From Bacteroidaceae bacterium (GTDB taxonomy: Bacteria > Bacteroidota > Bacteroidia > Bacteroidales > Bacteroidaceae), in the NCBI GenBank assembly GCA_017522915.1, contig JAFWXX010000015.1, positions 1 to 64,000 of the forward strand: DNA of 64,000 nucleotides. The letters are read 5' to 3'. The notes beneath the pieces are model-generated. The model was not told the origin of the DNA. It saw nothing but the letters and a program-made list of their open reading frames with translations, and ran no database searches. Below, piece after piece: positions 51,799 through 60,917 of the stretch. A program made the translations under genes and the position numbers. The stretch's first letter is position 1, and each line of letters starts with the position of its first letter.

Positions 51799-52872
51799 CT
51801 ACTTTTTTACATTCTTTTCAAACTCCCTCATGCAGGCAGCAAGCACCTTTGCCCCCTCAAGCGGCATCGCATTGTAGCAGGAAGCACGGAACCCGCCTAC
51901 CGAACGATGCCCTTTGATTGCTACCACTCCACGCTCGGAAGCAAAAGAGACAAAAGGAGCTTCAAGCTCTTCGTAGCCGGGAGCCATGACAAAATCAATG
52001 TTCATATACGAACGGTCCTCCTCGACAGCAGTAGCCATAAAGAGAGAATTACGCTCTATCTCGTCATACACGACCGCAGCCCGCTCTTCGGCTCTGCGCG
52101 CCATTTCCACGACACCGCCCTGCTCTCTCACCCAACGCAAGTTACACAGTGCGGTATATATCGGCAATGTGGGCGGAGTATTGAACATCGAACCGTTGGC
52201 TATATGCACACCGTAGTCGAGTATCGACGGTATTGCACGCCCCGCTCTGCCTAAGGCACTCTCTTTGACAATGGCAAACGAGAGGCCCGACTGGGCTAGA
52301 TTCTTCTGTGCGCCGCCATATATGCAGTTATACTTAGAAACATCTACCGGACGCGAGAGAATATCGGAAGACATGTCGGCAACAAGCGGAACAGGCGAAT
52401 CGGGGTCATGACGCATCTGTGTTCCGTATATGGTATTGTTGGATGTCACATGCAGATAATCGGCATCGGCAGGAACTTCAAAATCCTTAGGTATATAGCT
52501 GAATGCCTTATCGGCCGATGATGCAACTTCCACAACCTCGCCGAAAAGCCTCGCCTCCTTTATGGCCTTCGTTGACCATGTACCCGTATTGAGGTAGGCA
52601 GCCTTGCTTCTAAGGAAATTGAACGGCACCATACAGAAATGCATGCTTGCACCGCCCCCCAGAAAAAGCACCTCGTAGCCGGCAGGCACATCAAGCAGTT
52701 CCTTGAGCAGCAGCCTTGCTTCGTCAAGAATAGGCTTGAATTCCGCTGAGCGGTGGCTTAGTTCCATAAGCGAAAGACCCATACCGTCATAGTCGAGTAC
52801 AGCCTGGGCTGTCTTCTCAACAACCTCACGCGGCAGCATGGAAGGACCTGCATTGAAATTATACTTTTTCAT
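51799..52872 (-). CDS. serC: Phosphoserine aminotransferase
   Basis: A 357-residue PLP enzyme that makes 3-phosphoserine from 3-phosphohydroxypyruvate and glutamate, and acts in pyridoxal phosphate synthesis in some bacteria. The start [20 protein letters not shown] is diagnostic. [16 protein letters not shown] and the PLP lysine in [20 protein letters not shown] are visible, and the end shows [22 protein letters not shown] 52872 is chosen; an in-frame reading upstream lacks the family N-terminus. serA, often next to it in Bacteroidales, is not present here. Confidence 0.97.
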   Translation of the reverse strand: MKKYNFNAGPSMLPREVVEKTAQAVLDYDGMGLSLMELSHRSAEFKPILDEARLLLKELLDVPAGYEVLFLGGGASMHFCMVPFNFLRSKAAYLNTGTWSTKAIKEARLFGEVVEVASSADKAFSYIPKDFEVPADADYLHVTSNNTIYGTQMRHDPDSPVPLVADMSSDILSRPVDVSKYNCIYGGAQKNLAQSGLSFAIVKESALGRAGRAIPSILDYGVHIANGSMFNTPPTLPIYTALCNLRWVREQGGVVEMARRAEERAAVVYDEIERNSLFMATAVEEDRSYMNIDFVMAPGYEELEAPFVSFASERGVVAIKGHRSVGGFRASCYNAMPLEGAKVLAACMREFEKNVKK

Positions 52873-52898
52873 CGGCGGACAGAATTCATTATCGAGTG

Positions 52899-52906
52899 CG
52901 AAGTTA
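52899..52906 (-). promoter_or_regulatory. -7 element of the serC promoter
   Basis: TAACTTCG on the minus strand, 27 bases before the ATG; the same octamer precedes the sulfatase gene (56356-56349). Confidence 0.4.
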
Positions 52907-53063
52907 AGAAAAATATAGGGAATGCAGCCCAACCGGAGAAGAAATTCATTTATCCGCAATACAATAATCATTAAAGTATCATTTCAGCAACCCAAGCACC
53001 TGGCAACCGTCACCTTATGCCGACACCGGCAGAAGAATATTCAGCAGCGAAGCGGAAGCCGAC

Positions 53064-53285
53064 ATGGTCACCGATTTGCTGAATAATGTAATAGGGCGCA
53101 AGATAGGTGCCGAGAACAGGCATTTGAGCAGAAAGCAGATAACATTGCTTACATTGGAAGAACTCCGAAAGAACGGGCTCTATCACTACGAACCATGCGA
53201 CGACGGGACATGGCGCATTGCAAAAGTGAGAATATCGGATGATGTATATAGAGAATTTTCCGGCTTGGATGACAACAGAAGATAA
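53064..53285 (+). pseudogene. Fragment of an unknown gene, likely 5'-truncated
   Basis: An open frame runs from 52968 to the TAA at 53285 on the plus strand; the first ATG is at 53064 (73 residues). The translated sequence reads like the end of a real protein: WQPSPYADTGRRIFSSEAEA, then MVTDLLNNVIGRKIGAENRH, LSRKQITLLTLEELRKNGLY and HYEPCDDGTWRIAKVRI. The coding-like part begins before the first ATG and without a plausible start, so it appears truncated at the serC side. Family not recognised. The rest of 52907-53401 contains no other gene. A genuine small gene starting at 53064 is the alternative. Confidence 0.4.
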
Positions 53286-53401
53286 TGAAATGCATGTGAA
53301 ACAATGCAACAATATAGCAGTTGTACAATAACGTAGTTCGATATAAACTCAACCAAATCGCAAAACTGTTCATCCCGACAGAGCGAAGCGACGAGAGAAC
53401 T

Positions 53402-54739
53402 CTACACTCCCCTTGCCGGCATTACCAATGTCTTTACCCCCTTTATCTTCTCCCCTGCAACCTTTTTCAACACCTCGCGCATACGGTTCATTTTTACCGC
53501 AACATAAGAATAATCGGGAAACACAATAATTGTACCTACTTCATCGGCACGAAGACCGCCTTTCTTCATAAAGAAACCAGCGAGGTCACCACGGCTCAGC
53601 TTGTCACGCTTACCCTTGCCCACATACAGGATTGCCCACTGAGGAGAAGGAGGCAGAACATCATGCTTAGGCAAAGCATATTCAGCCATATTGTCGGGAA
53701 CAAAGTCGGGCAACTCCTTATTCTCAAACGCGAGAAGATATACTGAGCCGTCGGCATCCCAACGTGCAGTACGTCCGTTGCGGTGCGTGAATATCTCAGC
53801 CGTAAGAGAACGCTGATAATGCACCACATGCTTCACATCCTTTATGTCGAGTCCACGCGCTGCAAGGTCGGTACACACAAGAATGTTGGAGTTGCCGCAT
53901 GCAAAACGGAACAATGCCGACTCGCGGGCCTTCTGCTCAAGAGCTCCATGATAGGCAACGGAAGAGAGTGAACGCTTCGTGAGATAACGATATACTTCAT
54001 CGACACTCTCGCGGAAATTACAGAAGACAATCGCCGGCTCGCCATTGAACGAACAGAGCAACGAAAAAAGTTTCTCAAGCCTTTTATCCGGGGTGGCTGT
54101 TACGGTATAGTACGAAGTTCGTGCAACGGGCTGCTTGCTCGCCAAACGGAAATCGAGACTTTCGGGAGCAACTCCGGCAAACTGCGGTATCTCTGCAGCA
54201 TCCGTAGCCGAGATAAGGAAACGTGACAACACTGCCGGCAGCTTCTCCACAAGTCTTGACATCTCTTCCTGGAATCCCATCTCCAGACACTTGTCAAACT
54301 CATCTATAACCAGCAAAGAGCATTTGTCAACAGCAAAGGAACCGCGGTTCAAATGGTCGAGAAGACGCCCAGGAGTACCTACAACGACCGATATCGATGA
54401 ACCGCCGAGCGAGGCGACCTCCTGTTCCAACGGACGGCCTCCATAGAGAGCTGTCATCTGGAATGGCGTTGCCATAGCACGCCACACCTCATATACCTGG
54501 CGTGCAAGTTCGCGGGACGGCAGTACAACAACAGCCTGTACCCTATTGCACATGACATCGAGACGTTCAAGCATCGGCAACAGGAATGCCAATGTCTTTC
54601 CGGTTCCTGTAGGAGAAAGAAGCACCATGCTCTCATTATTGCGGCAATGTTCGATAGCCGCCTGCTGCATAGCATTAAGTTCTCCTATATTGAGCTTGTG
54701 CAGCGCATTGCGCTGCATTTCATTCAGTGTTCCTTTCAT
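53402..54739 (-). CDS. DEAD-box RNA helicase, DbpA-like
   Basis: A 445-residue ATP-dependent RNA helicase. Motifs in order: Q-motif region (LNAMQQAAIEH), motif I SPTGTGKT, Ia PSRELARQV, Ib TPGRLLDH, motif II DEFD in place of the usual DEAD, motif III SAT, motif V VCTDLAARGLDI and motif VI HRNGRTAR in place of HRxGRTGR. The C-terminus (DKLSRGDLAGFFMKKGGL) matches the DbpA RNA-binding domain that docks on 23S rRNA, so a role in large-subunit assembly is likely. Its start overlaps the end of the sulfatase gene by 4 bases (ATGA). Confidence 0.88.
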   Translation of the reverse strand: MKGTLNEMQRNALHKLNIGELNAMQQAAIEHCRNNESMVLLSPTGTGKTLAFLLPMLERLDVMCNRVQAVVVLPSRELARQVYEVWRAMATPFQMTALYGGRPLEQEVASLGGSSISVVVGTPGRLLDHLNRGSFAVDKCSLLVIDEFDKCLEMGFQEEMSRLVEKLPAVLSRFLISATDAAEIPQFAGVAPESLDFRLASKQPVARTSYYTVTATPDKRLEKLFSLLCSFNGEPAIVFCNFRESVDEVYRYLTKRSLSSVAYHGALEQKARESALFRFACGNSNILVCTDLAARGLDIKDVKHVVHYQRSLTAEIFTHRNGRTARWDADGSVYLLAFENKELPDFVPDNMAEYALPKHDVLPPSPQWAILYVGKGKRDKLSRGDLAGFFMKKGGLRADEVGTIIVFPDYSYVAVKMNRMREVLKKVAGEKIKGVKTLVMPARGV

Positions 54740-56328
54740 TGAAATTCCATAAAGTATTTTCTGTTATTACGTACTCCTTCGAGCAAGTTCTTCAAGGCAT
54801 CCAGCATCGTCGGGTTCTCATCGGCAAGGTTCTTGGTTTCATCGAACTCGCCATTCACCCTCTTGAAAAGCTGCGGTTCCTTAGAGTAACCTGTCTCAAT
54901 CTTAGGCCCCCAGGGAACCATTGCCGGGCCGCCTTTAGGCTCAATATACTTCCAATTGAAGAGAATAAGCGAAAGTGTATGGTTGGCAGCCATCTCAACA
55001 GCAAACGGACGGCCTGCACCCTCTTCGCCCATCCACGCCCCAAGCTGCGAACAGTCACCGTCGGGAGAAAACGAGCGCATACCGGGGGCTGCTTTCTTGC
55101 CCGTTATGGCCGCCATAACATCGAGGAAGTCAATCTGTGACACAAGTCCTGTTCTCACCCCGCCCTTCTTTATCCTTGCCGGCCAATGAACAATGAAAGG
55201 CACACGCGTTCCGCCCTCAAATGTACTGTACTTCCCTCCTCGCAGGCCGCCTGTAGGTGAATGGCTGCCGACAAGTTCCTCTGCCTTATCGTCATATCCG
55301 TCATCCAGTACAGGACCGTTGTCGCTTGTCAGGATTATCAATGTATTCTCCAACAACCCCTGCTCTTCAAGCGCATTGACAATCTCGCCGACACACCAGT
55401 CGAACTGCGCTATGGCATCGCCGCGAAGCCCCATACTGCTTGCTCCCCTAAAGCGAGGATGCGGGAAACGCGGCACATGTATATCGTTGGTAGCAAAATA
55501 GATAAAGAACGGTTGTTCACTATTTGCTTTAATAAAATCAACAGCCTTGCATGTTATGCTGTCGGCAATATTCTCATCCTTCCAAAGAGCCGTTCCGCCA
55601 CCCTTCATATAACCGATACGTCCTATTCCGTTCACAATTGACATGTCATGCCCGTGCGAGTGCTTGAGATTATAAAGCAGTTCGGGATTGCTGCGCCCGG
55701 TAGGTTCACCCTCGAAATTATGCCTGTAGCTCACATATATCGGTGCTGTAGGGTCGTAATTGGCCACTTTTCCGTTTTCGATGAACACACATGGCACCCT
55801 GTCGGCAGTAGCTGCCATAATGTAGGAATAATCGAACCCGATATCTGCCAATGCCGGAGAGAGAACACTGTTCCAATCCTGTCTTCCGCTTTCTGCACCG
55901 AGCCCCAGATGCCATTTTCCGAATGCGGCCGTAGTATAGCCGGCCTCCTTGAACACGTCGGCAACGGTATATTGTTCCGGCGAAACAATCATAGCTGCAT
56001 CACCGGCCGCTACATCTGTCCCTTGCTTGCGCCAAGGGTACTCACCGGTAAGCAGGGAATAGCGCGAAGGGGTGCTCGTTGAAGCAACAGCATGGGCATT
56101 CGTAAAGCGCAAACCATTAGACGCCAAATTATTTATATTAGGAGTTTTAACACCTATGGCACCATAACATTCCAGGTCTCCTAAACCTAAATCATCGGCA
56201 TATATCATCACCACATTGGGCAACTCCTTGGAAGCACCAGTCTCCGATGCAATACCCCCCTCCTGTGCCTGTACTGCAAATGGAGAAATTGCAGCAACTG
56301 ACAATATTGAAAAATTAATTCTTGACAT
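54736..56328 (-). CDS. S-type sulfatase (arylsulfatase family), exported
   Basis: A 530-residue sulfatase with signal peptide (MSRINFSILSVAAISPFAVQ). The metal-binding DDLGLGDLECYG and the modification motif S-T-P-S-R (Ser 85 to Arg 89, in STSTPSRYSLLTGEYPWR) are present; a serine there means formylglycine is made by a radical-SAM anSME enzyme, which is not in this window. AFGKWHLG, ATNDIHVPRFPHPRFRG and ILTSDNGPV complete the active site. It likely removes sulfate from host glycans outside the cytoplasm. The ATG at 56328 gives the signal peptide. Promoter-like TAACTTCG at 56356-56349. The 3' end overlaps the helicase gene by 4 bases. Confidence 0.9.
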   Translation of the reverse strand: MSRINFSILSVAAISPFAVQAQEGGIASETGASKELPNVVMIYADDLGLGDLECYGAIGVKTPNINNLASNGLRFTNAHAVASTSTPSRYSLLTGEYPWRKQGTDVAAGDAAMIVSPEQYTVADVFKEAGYTTAAFGKWHLGLGAESGRQDWNSVLSPALADIGFDYSYIMAATADRVPCVFIENGKVANYDPTAPIYVSYRHNFEGEPTGRSNPELLYNLKHSHGHDMSIVNGIGRIGYMKGGGTALWKDENIADSITCKAVDFIKANSEQPFFIYFATNDIHVPRFPHPRFRGASSMGLRGDAIAQFDWCVGEIVNALEEQGLLENTLIILTSDNGPVLDDGYDDKAEELVGSHSPTGGLRGGKYSTFEGGTRVPFIVHWPARIKKGGVRTGLVSQIDFLDVMAAITGKKAAPGMRSFSPDGDCSQLGAWMGEEGAGRPFAVEMAANHTLSLILFNWKYIEPKGGPAMVPWGPKIETGYSKEPQLFKRVNGEFDETKNLADENPTMLDALKNLLEGVRNNRKYFMEFQ

Positions 56329-56405
56329 ATAATCCAAAATTTGTTGAGCGAAGTTAACCATTCTGCATTGATAAATAAAGCCTGATGGATAAAAAAATCA
56401 AAATC

Positions 56406-56418
56406 TGCCAAATTGGCA
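56406..56418. promoter_or_regulatory. Short palindrome in the sulfatase-grpE divergent region
   Basis: TGCCAAATTGGCA is a perfect palindrome around a central base, in the promoter region shared by divergent genes; a possible protein-binding site, unproven. Confidence 0.3.
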
Positions 56419-56432
56419 CCACTTGTCATGTT

Positions 56433-56455
56433 AACGTCACAGAAAGAATGACGTT
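56433..56455 (+). promoter_or_regulatory. Candidate operator with CIRCE-like spacing upstream of grpE
   Basis: AACGTCA (56433-56439) and TGACGTT (56449-56455) form an inverted repeat with a 9-base spacer, the spacer length of the CIRCE operator, but with different arm sequence. The right arm overlaps a TTTTG (56453-56457) that fits a -33 box, with GTTATTTG (56480-56487) as -7 box and the grpE ATG at 56519. Its position suggests a repressor site for the heat-shock operon. Confidence 0.45.
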
Positions 56456-56518
56456 TTGTACCAAAAACTGCAATGGCATGTTATTTGTTATAAACAAAAA
56501 CAGAAAACATATAGAACC

Positions 56519-57100
56519 ATGAGCAAAAAAGATAAGGAAATTTTGGAAGAAGCCGTAAACGAGAATATCAACGGCACACAGGAGGAGAATATCGAAGAAA
56601 ACTGCGCTCAGCAGGAAGAGAGAGAGCAGACCGTAGAAGAGAAACTGCAGCAAGAGCTTGACGAGGCAAACGGAAAGATTGCCATGCTTGAGGACAAGTA
56701 TCTTCGCCAGGTAGCTGAATTCGACAACTACCGCAAACGCACCATGAAGGAGAAAGCAGAGCTTATAAAGAATGGCGGCGAGCGCGCGATAGAGTCGATA
56801 CTGCCGGTACTCGACGATTTTGAGCGTGCGCTCAACAACATGTCAAAGGACAAAAGTTCTGCGGAGATTATGACCGGCGTAGAGCTCATATATAACAAGT
56901 TCGTAGGTATCCTTAAGCAGAACGGACTGCAGAAGATTGAGACAGACGGTGCTGTTTTCGACACAGACTTCCATGAGGCCATTGCAATGGTACCGACACC
57001 GGACGAAAACCTAAAAGGGAAGGTACTTGATTGTATTCAAGCCGGTTATACACTGAACGATAAAGTAATACGTCACGCAAAGGTTGCTGTTGGCGAATAA
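56519..57100 (+). CDS. grpE: GrpE nucleotide exchange factor
   Basis: A 193-residue co-chaperone that releases ADP from DnaK. An acidic, helical N-terminal part (about 1-65, coiled coil with [20 protein letters not shown]) precedes the GrpE core ([38 protein letters not shown]) and the beta-domain signature [20 protein letters not shown]. The ATG at 56519 is chosen; a longer in-frame reading would include the promoter. dnaJ follows after 11 bases. dnaK is not in the window. Confidence 0.96.
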   Translation: MSKKDKEILEEAVNENINGTQEENIEENCAQQEEREQTVEEKLQQELDEANGKIAMLEDKYLRQVAEFDNYRKRTMKEKAELIKNGGERAIESILPVLDDFERALNNMSKDKSSAEIMTGVELIYNKFVGILKQNGLQKIETDGAVFDTDFHEAIAMVPTPDENLKGKVLDCIQAGYTLNDKVIRHAKVAVGE

Positions 57101-57111
57101 TATTTAGCAGT

Positions 57112-58260
57112 ATGGCAAAAAGAGATTACTATGAAGTGCTGGGCGTAGAGAAAAACGCATCGGCAAACGACATAAAGAAGGCTTACCGCAAGCTGGCAAT
57201 ACAGTATCACCCCGACAAGAACCCGGACGACAAGAAAGCCGAAGAGAAGTTCAAGGAGGCCGCCGAGGCTTATAGCGTACTCAGCGACCCAGACAAGAGA
57301 GCCCGTTACGACCAGTTCGGGCACGAGGGCCTTGGAGGAGCTGCAGGAGGCGGTTTCAATGGAGCCGGCATGGACATGAACGACATTTTCTCAATGTTCG
57401 GCGACATCTTCGGAGGCCGTGGAGGATTCGGCGGTTTCGGAGGATTTGGCGGAGGCAGTGCCGGACCGCAGAAGTTCCGCGGAAGCGACCAGAGGGTAAA
57501 GGTAAGGCTAAACCTGCAGGAGATTGCCAACGGAGTTACAAAGAAGTTCAAGCTGAAGAAATATGTAAAATGTTCTCACTGCGGCGGAACAGGTGCCGAA
57601 GGAAATGCCACTGAGACATGCCCCGACTGCCACGGAACAGGCCGCGTAGTTCGTACACAGCAGAGCTTCTTTGGCATGATGCGCAGCGAGGTGGCCTGCC
57701 CGCGCTGTAACGGCGAGGGAAAGATAATCAAGAACAAGTGCCCTCACTGCAACGGCGACGGAGTTGTAATGGGCGAAGAGGTTGTTGAGGTACAGATACC
57801 GGCCGGAGTTGTAGAGGGCATGCAGCTCTCGATGCGAGGCAAGGGAAATGCCGGAAAAAGAAACGGCATAAACGGCGACCTGCTCATTCTTATCGAAGAA
57901 GAGAAGCACCCCACCCTTGTACGCGACGAAAACGACCTTATATACAGCCTTCTGTTAGACATTCCGACAGCTGCATTAGGCGGGTTTGCCGAGATTCCGA
58001 CAATAGACGGAAAGGCAAAGGTGACAATCGACCCTGGAACACAGCCTGGCAAGGTTCTCCGCCTTAGAGGAAAAGGCTTGCCCACACTGAACGGTTACGG
58101 AAAGGGAGATATCGTGGTCAACATAAGCGTATATATCCCTGAGACATTGTCAAAGGAGGAGAAAAAGACCATTGAGAACTTCAGGGAATCTGATAATTTC
58201 CGACCCAGCGAAAGCATCAAGGAAAAGATTTTCCGCCGTTTCAAGAGTTTTTTCGACTAA
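57112..58260 (+). CDS. dnaJ: Chaperone DnaJ
   Basis: A 382-residue type I J-protein that stimulates the DnaK ATPase. J domain with HPD in [16 protein letters not shown] (about 30-45), Gly/Phe-rich region (about 75-125), four CxxCxGxG zinc repeats ([32 protein letters not shown], about 155-225) and the two C-terminal barrels. All elements are intact. Co-transcribed with grpE (11 bases upstream) and folC (22 bases downstream). Confidence 0.98.
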   Translation: MAKRDYYEVLGVEKNASANDIKKAYRKLAIQYHPDKNPDDKKAEEKFKEAAEAYSVLSDPDKRARYDQFGHEGLGGAAGGGFNGAGMDMNDIFSMFGDIFGGRGGFGGFGGFGGGSAGPQKFRGSDQRVKVRLNLQEIANGVTKKFKLKKYVKCSHCGGTGAEGNATETCPDCHGTGRVVRTQQSFFGMMRSEVACPRCNGEGKIIKNKCPHCNGDGVVMGEEVVEVQIPAGVVEGMQLSMRGKGNAGKRNGINGDLLILIEEEKHPTLVRDENDLIYSLLLDIPTAALGGFAEIPTIDGKAKVTIDPGTQPGKVLRLRGKGLPTLNGYGKGDIVVNISVYIPETLSKEEKKTIENFRESDNFRPSESIKEKIFRRFKSFFD

Positions 58261-58282
58261 TAACAAAACTGATACTTAGGAT

Positions 58283-59587
58283 ATGACATACGACGAGACT
58301 GTCACATATCTGTTCAACTGCGCACCGCCCTTCCAGCAAGTAGGCGGTGCAGCTTACAAAGAGGGGTTATCGACCACTCTCGCACTCGACAGGCACTTAG
58401 GTCATCCGCATAGAAAATTCCCGACAATACACATTGCCGGAACAAACGGCAAAGGCTCCACTTCGCACACCATTGCAGCCATTCTGCAAGAGAGCGGATA
58501 CAAGGTCGGGCTCTACACCTCGCCCCACCTCATCGACTTCCGCGAGAGGATAAGGGTAAACGGCATCCCTGCGAGCAAGGAGTATGTCGTGGATTTTGTC
58601 GGGAAACACAAGGAATTCTTCGAGCCTTTGAGCCCTTCATTCTTCGAGCTCACAACCGCTATGGCATTCAGCTTCTTTGCCGAACAGGAGGTCGATGTCG
58701 CTGTGATTGAGACAGGCTTGGGCGGACGGCTCGACTGTACTAACATAATCACCCCCAAACTCTCTATAATAACCAATATAAGCCTTGACCACACACAGTT
58801 CCTCGGCAACACGGTCGAGGAGATTGCAGCAGAGAAAGCCGGAATAATAAAGGCCGGTATCCCGGTTGTCATAGGCGAGGCGACAGAAGCCACAAGAACC
58901 GTATTCAAGAAAAAGGCATCCGAAGTTTACGCGCCGATTTCATTTGCCGAGGACAAGCCGGAAATCACGCATTCAGAGCCTCGCGGAAACGGCTATGAAT
59001 ACACTGCTGAAAGATACGGAAAACTGCATGGCGAGCTTGGAGGATATTGCCAGGAGAAGAATGCCAATACAATACTTGCAGCCATAGAGAAGCTTAAGGA
59101 GCAAGGGTTCGCAATCAGCGAGAACGCTTTACGAAAAGGTTTTACAAATGTATGCTCGCTCACCGGCCTTATGGGGCGATGGCAGAAGCTCATGGAAAAC
59201 CCTATAGCCGTTTGTGATGCAGGGCACAATATCGGCGGAATAAAGTACATAGCAGAGCAGCTCGAAGCCATAAGATGCGACAGGCTGCGCATCGTGTTCG
59301 GTATGGTAAGCGACAAGGATATAGCAGCAGTGCTTTCCATGATGCCGAAGAATGCCGAATACTACTTTACACAAGCAGGCATAAAACGTGCCATGCCAGC
59401 CGAAGAACTCAAAGAGAAGGCTGTACGGTTCGGGCTTGAGGGCAATGCCTACCCCACCGTTCATGCAGCATTCCGGGCAGCTTTGGCAGAGAGCGGCAAT
59501 GACGACTTCATTTTTGTAGGCGGAAGCTGTTTTGTCGTAGCCGACCTGCTTGCCGCACTGCAGAAAGAACAAGGCTGGACTGGCTAA
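58283..59587 (+). CDS. folC: Folylpolyglutamate synthase / dihydrofolate synthase
   Basis: A 434-residue Mur-ligase-family enzyme that adds glutamate to dihydropteroate or tetrahydrofolate. The P-loop is HIAGTNGKGSTSHTIAAIL, followed by YTSPHLIDFRERIRVNG and IETGLGGRLDCTN, all diagnostic; the C-terminal domain contains PIAVCDAGHNIGGIKYIAEQ. It probably has both activities. It ends the grpE-dnaJ transcript, 45 bases before a strong terminator; the pairing with chaperone genes looks like simple co-transcription. Confidence 0.95.
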   Translation: MTYDETVTYLFNCAPPFQQVGGAAYKEGLSTTLALDRHLGHPHRKFPTIHIAGTNGKGSTSHTIAAILQESGYKVGLYTSPHLIDFRERIRVNGIPASKEYVVDFVGKHKEFFEPLSPSFFELTTAMAFSFFAEQEVDVAVIETGLGGRLDCTNIITPKLSIITNISLDHTQFLGNTVEEIAAEKAGIIKAGIPVVIGEATEATRTVFKKKASEVYAPISFAEDKPEITHSEPRGNGYEYTAERYGKLHGELGGYCQEKNANTILAAIEKLKEQGFAISENALRKGFTNVCSLTGLMGRWQKLMENPIAVCDAGHNIGGIKYIAEQLEAIRCDRLRIVFGMVSDKDIAAVLSMMPKNAEYYFTQAGIKRAMPAEELKEKAVRFGLEGNAYPTVHAAFRAALAESGNDDFIFVGGSCFVVADLLAALQKEQGWTG

Positions 59588-59632
59588 TGAACAAATTTGA
59601 CAACACCTAAAATTTTATAAGAGAGGCACCTG

Positions 59633-59672
59633 ATGATGCACCGCTGAAATTTTTCGCGGTGCATCATTTTTT
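59633..59672 (+). terminator. Terminator of grpE-dnaJ-folC
   Basis: ATGATGCACCGC (59633-59644) pairs with GCGGTGCATCAT (59656-59667), followed by a T run. A TTTG (about 59732) and a TTTATTTG box (about 59755) further on may be the galM promoter. Confidence 0.88.
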
Positions 59673-59792
59673 AATGCCCGATTCCCATACTCCGGACAGC
59701 AAAATATATTGTTAATTTTATCACATTTTCCTTTGAGGTAATATCTTTTTTTATTTTATTTGCGGAGAAATAGCTATCTAACCATAAAAATT

Positions 59793-60875
59793 ATGAGCTG
59801 TACCGAAAATCTCTCACAATTCAAGGCCGCCGACTTCAAAAAGGTCATTGGCGGCAAGGAAACCGCTCTTTTCGTTCTCAAGAACAATAAAGGCAGCGAA
59901 GTTACAATAACAAACTACGGTGGAGCAATTTGCAGCATCATGGTCCCCGACAAGAACGGCAACTACGCCAATGTTATTCAGGGACATGACAGCATCGACA
60001 ACCTCCTGAATAGCCCCGAGCCGTTCCTCAGCACATTGGTAGGACGCTACGGCAACCGAATATGCAAAGGCAAGTTCACAATCGACGGCAAGGAGTACAA
60101 TCTTGCAATCAACAATGGTCCTAACCACCTTCATGGCGGCCCCACAGGATTCCACGCAAGAGTATGGGACGCAGAGCAGACCGACTGCCAGACACTCAAG
60201 CTCCATTATCTTTCGGCCGACATGGAAGAGGGCTTCCCCGGCAACCTTGACGTGACAGTCGTCTATACATTCACCGATGACGACGAACTGAAAATCGACT
60301 ACACTGCCACAACAGACAAGAAGACTATAGTTAACCTTACAAGCCACGGTTTCTTCTCACTTTCGGGCATTGCAAACCCGACCGCGACAATCGACAACCT
60401 TATTTGCGAAATCAATGCCGATTTCTTCGTTCCTATTGACGACACATCGGTTCCTTACGGTTGCATCAAGCCTGTAAAGGGCACTGCTTTCGACTTCACA
60501 GTACCTACAGCAGTAGGCGCACGCATAGATGCCGACGAGGAGCAGATCAAGCATGGTGCCGGTTACGACCACTGCTATGTGCTCAACAAGAAAGAGGTTG
60601 GCGAGCTCAGCTTTGCAGCCAAAGTTACAGAGCCGGTGAGCGGCCGCACAATGGAGGTATATACCACAGAGCCGGGCGTCCAGGTATATACATCAAACTG
60701 GCATAGCGGATTTGCAGGTGCACATGGTGCCACATTCCCAAAGCGCAGTGCCATCTGTTTCGAGGCACAGCACTTCCCCGATTCACCTAACCGCGCACAC
60801 TTCCCAAGCGTTGTATTGTGCCCAGGAGAGACATACAGACAGGTGACAGTATATAAATTCGGAGTTGAGAAATAA
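59793..60875 (+). CDS. galM: Aldose 1-epimerase (galactose mutarotase)
   Basis: A 360-residue enzyme that interconverts alpha- and beta-galactose (and glucose) before GalK. Catalytic residues are visible: His in NNGPNHLHGGPTGFHARVWD, His in NLTSHGFFSLSG and the general-base Glu in CFEAQHFPDSPNRAHFPS. The ATG at 59793 gives a soluble protein without signal peptide. First gene of the galM-transporter-galK operon, preceded by the folC terminator. Confidence 0.95.
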   Translation: MSCTENLSQFKAADFKKVIGGKETALFVLKNNKGSEVTITNYGGAICSIMVPDKNGNYANVIQGHDSIDNLLNSPEPFLSTLVGRYGNRICKGKFTIDGKEYNLAINNGPNHLHGGPTGFHARVWDAEQTDCQTLKLHYLSADMEEGFPGNLDVTVVYTFTDDDELKIDYTATTDKKTIVNLTSHGFFSLSGIANPTATIDNLICEINADFFVPIDDTSVPYGCIKPVKGTAFDFTVPTAVGARIDADEEQIKHGAGYDHCYVLNKKEVGELSFAAKVTEPVSGRTMEVYTTEPGVQVYTSNWHSGFAGAHGATFPKRSAICFEAQHFPDSPNRAHFPSVVLCPGETYRQVTVYKFGVEK

Positions 60876-60917
60876 GAGAAATATTTTATAATAACTAAAA
60901 CATTTTAAATTAAAATT

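Noticed and set aside
56406-56430. Sigma-54-like promoter TTGGCAC before grpE
   Set aside because: The GG is not followed at the required spacing by GC; the match is limited to the -24 half and lies within a palindrome.
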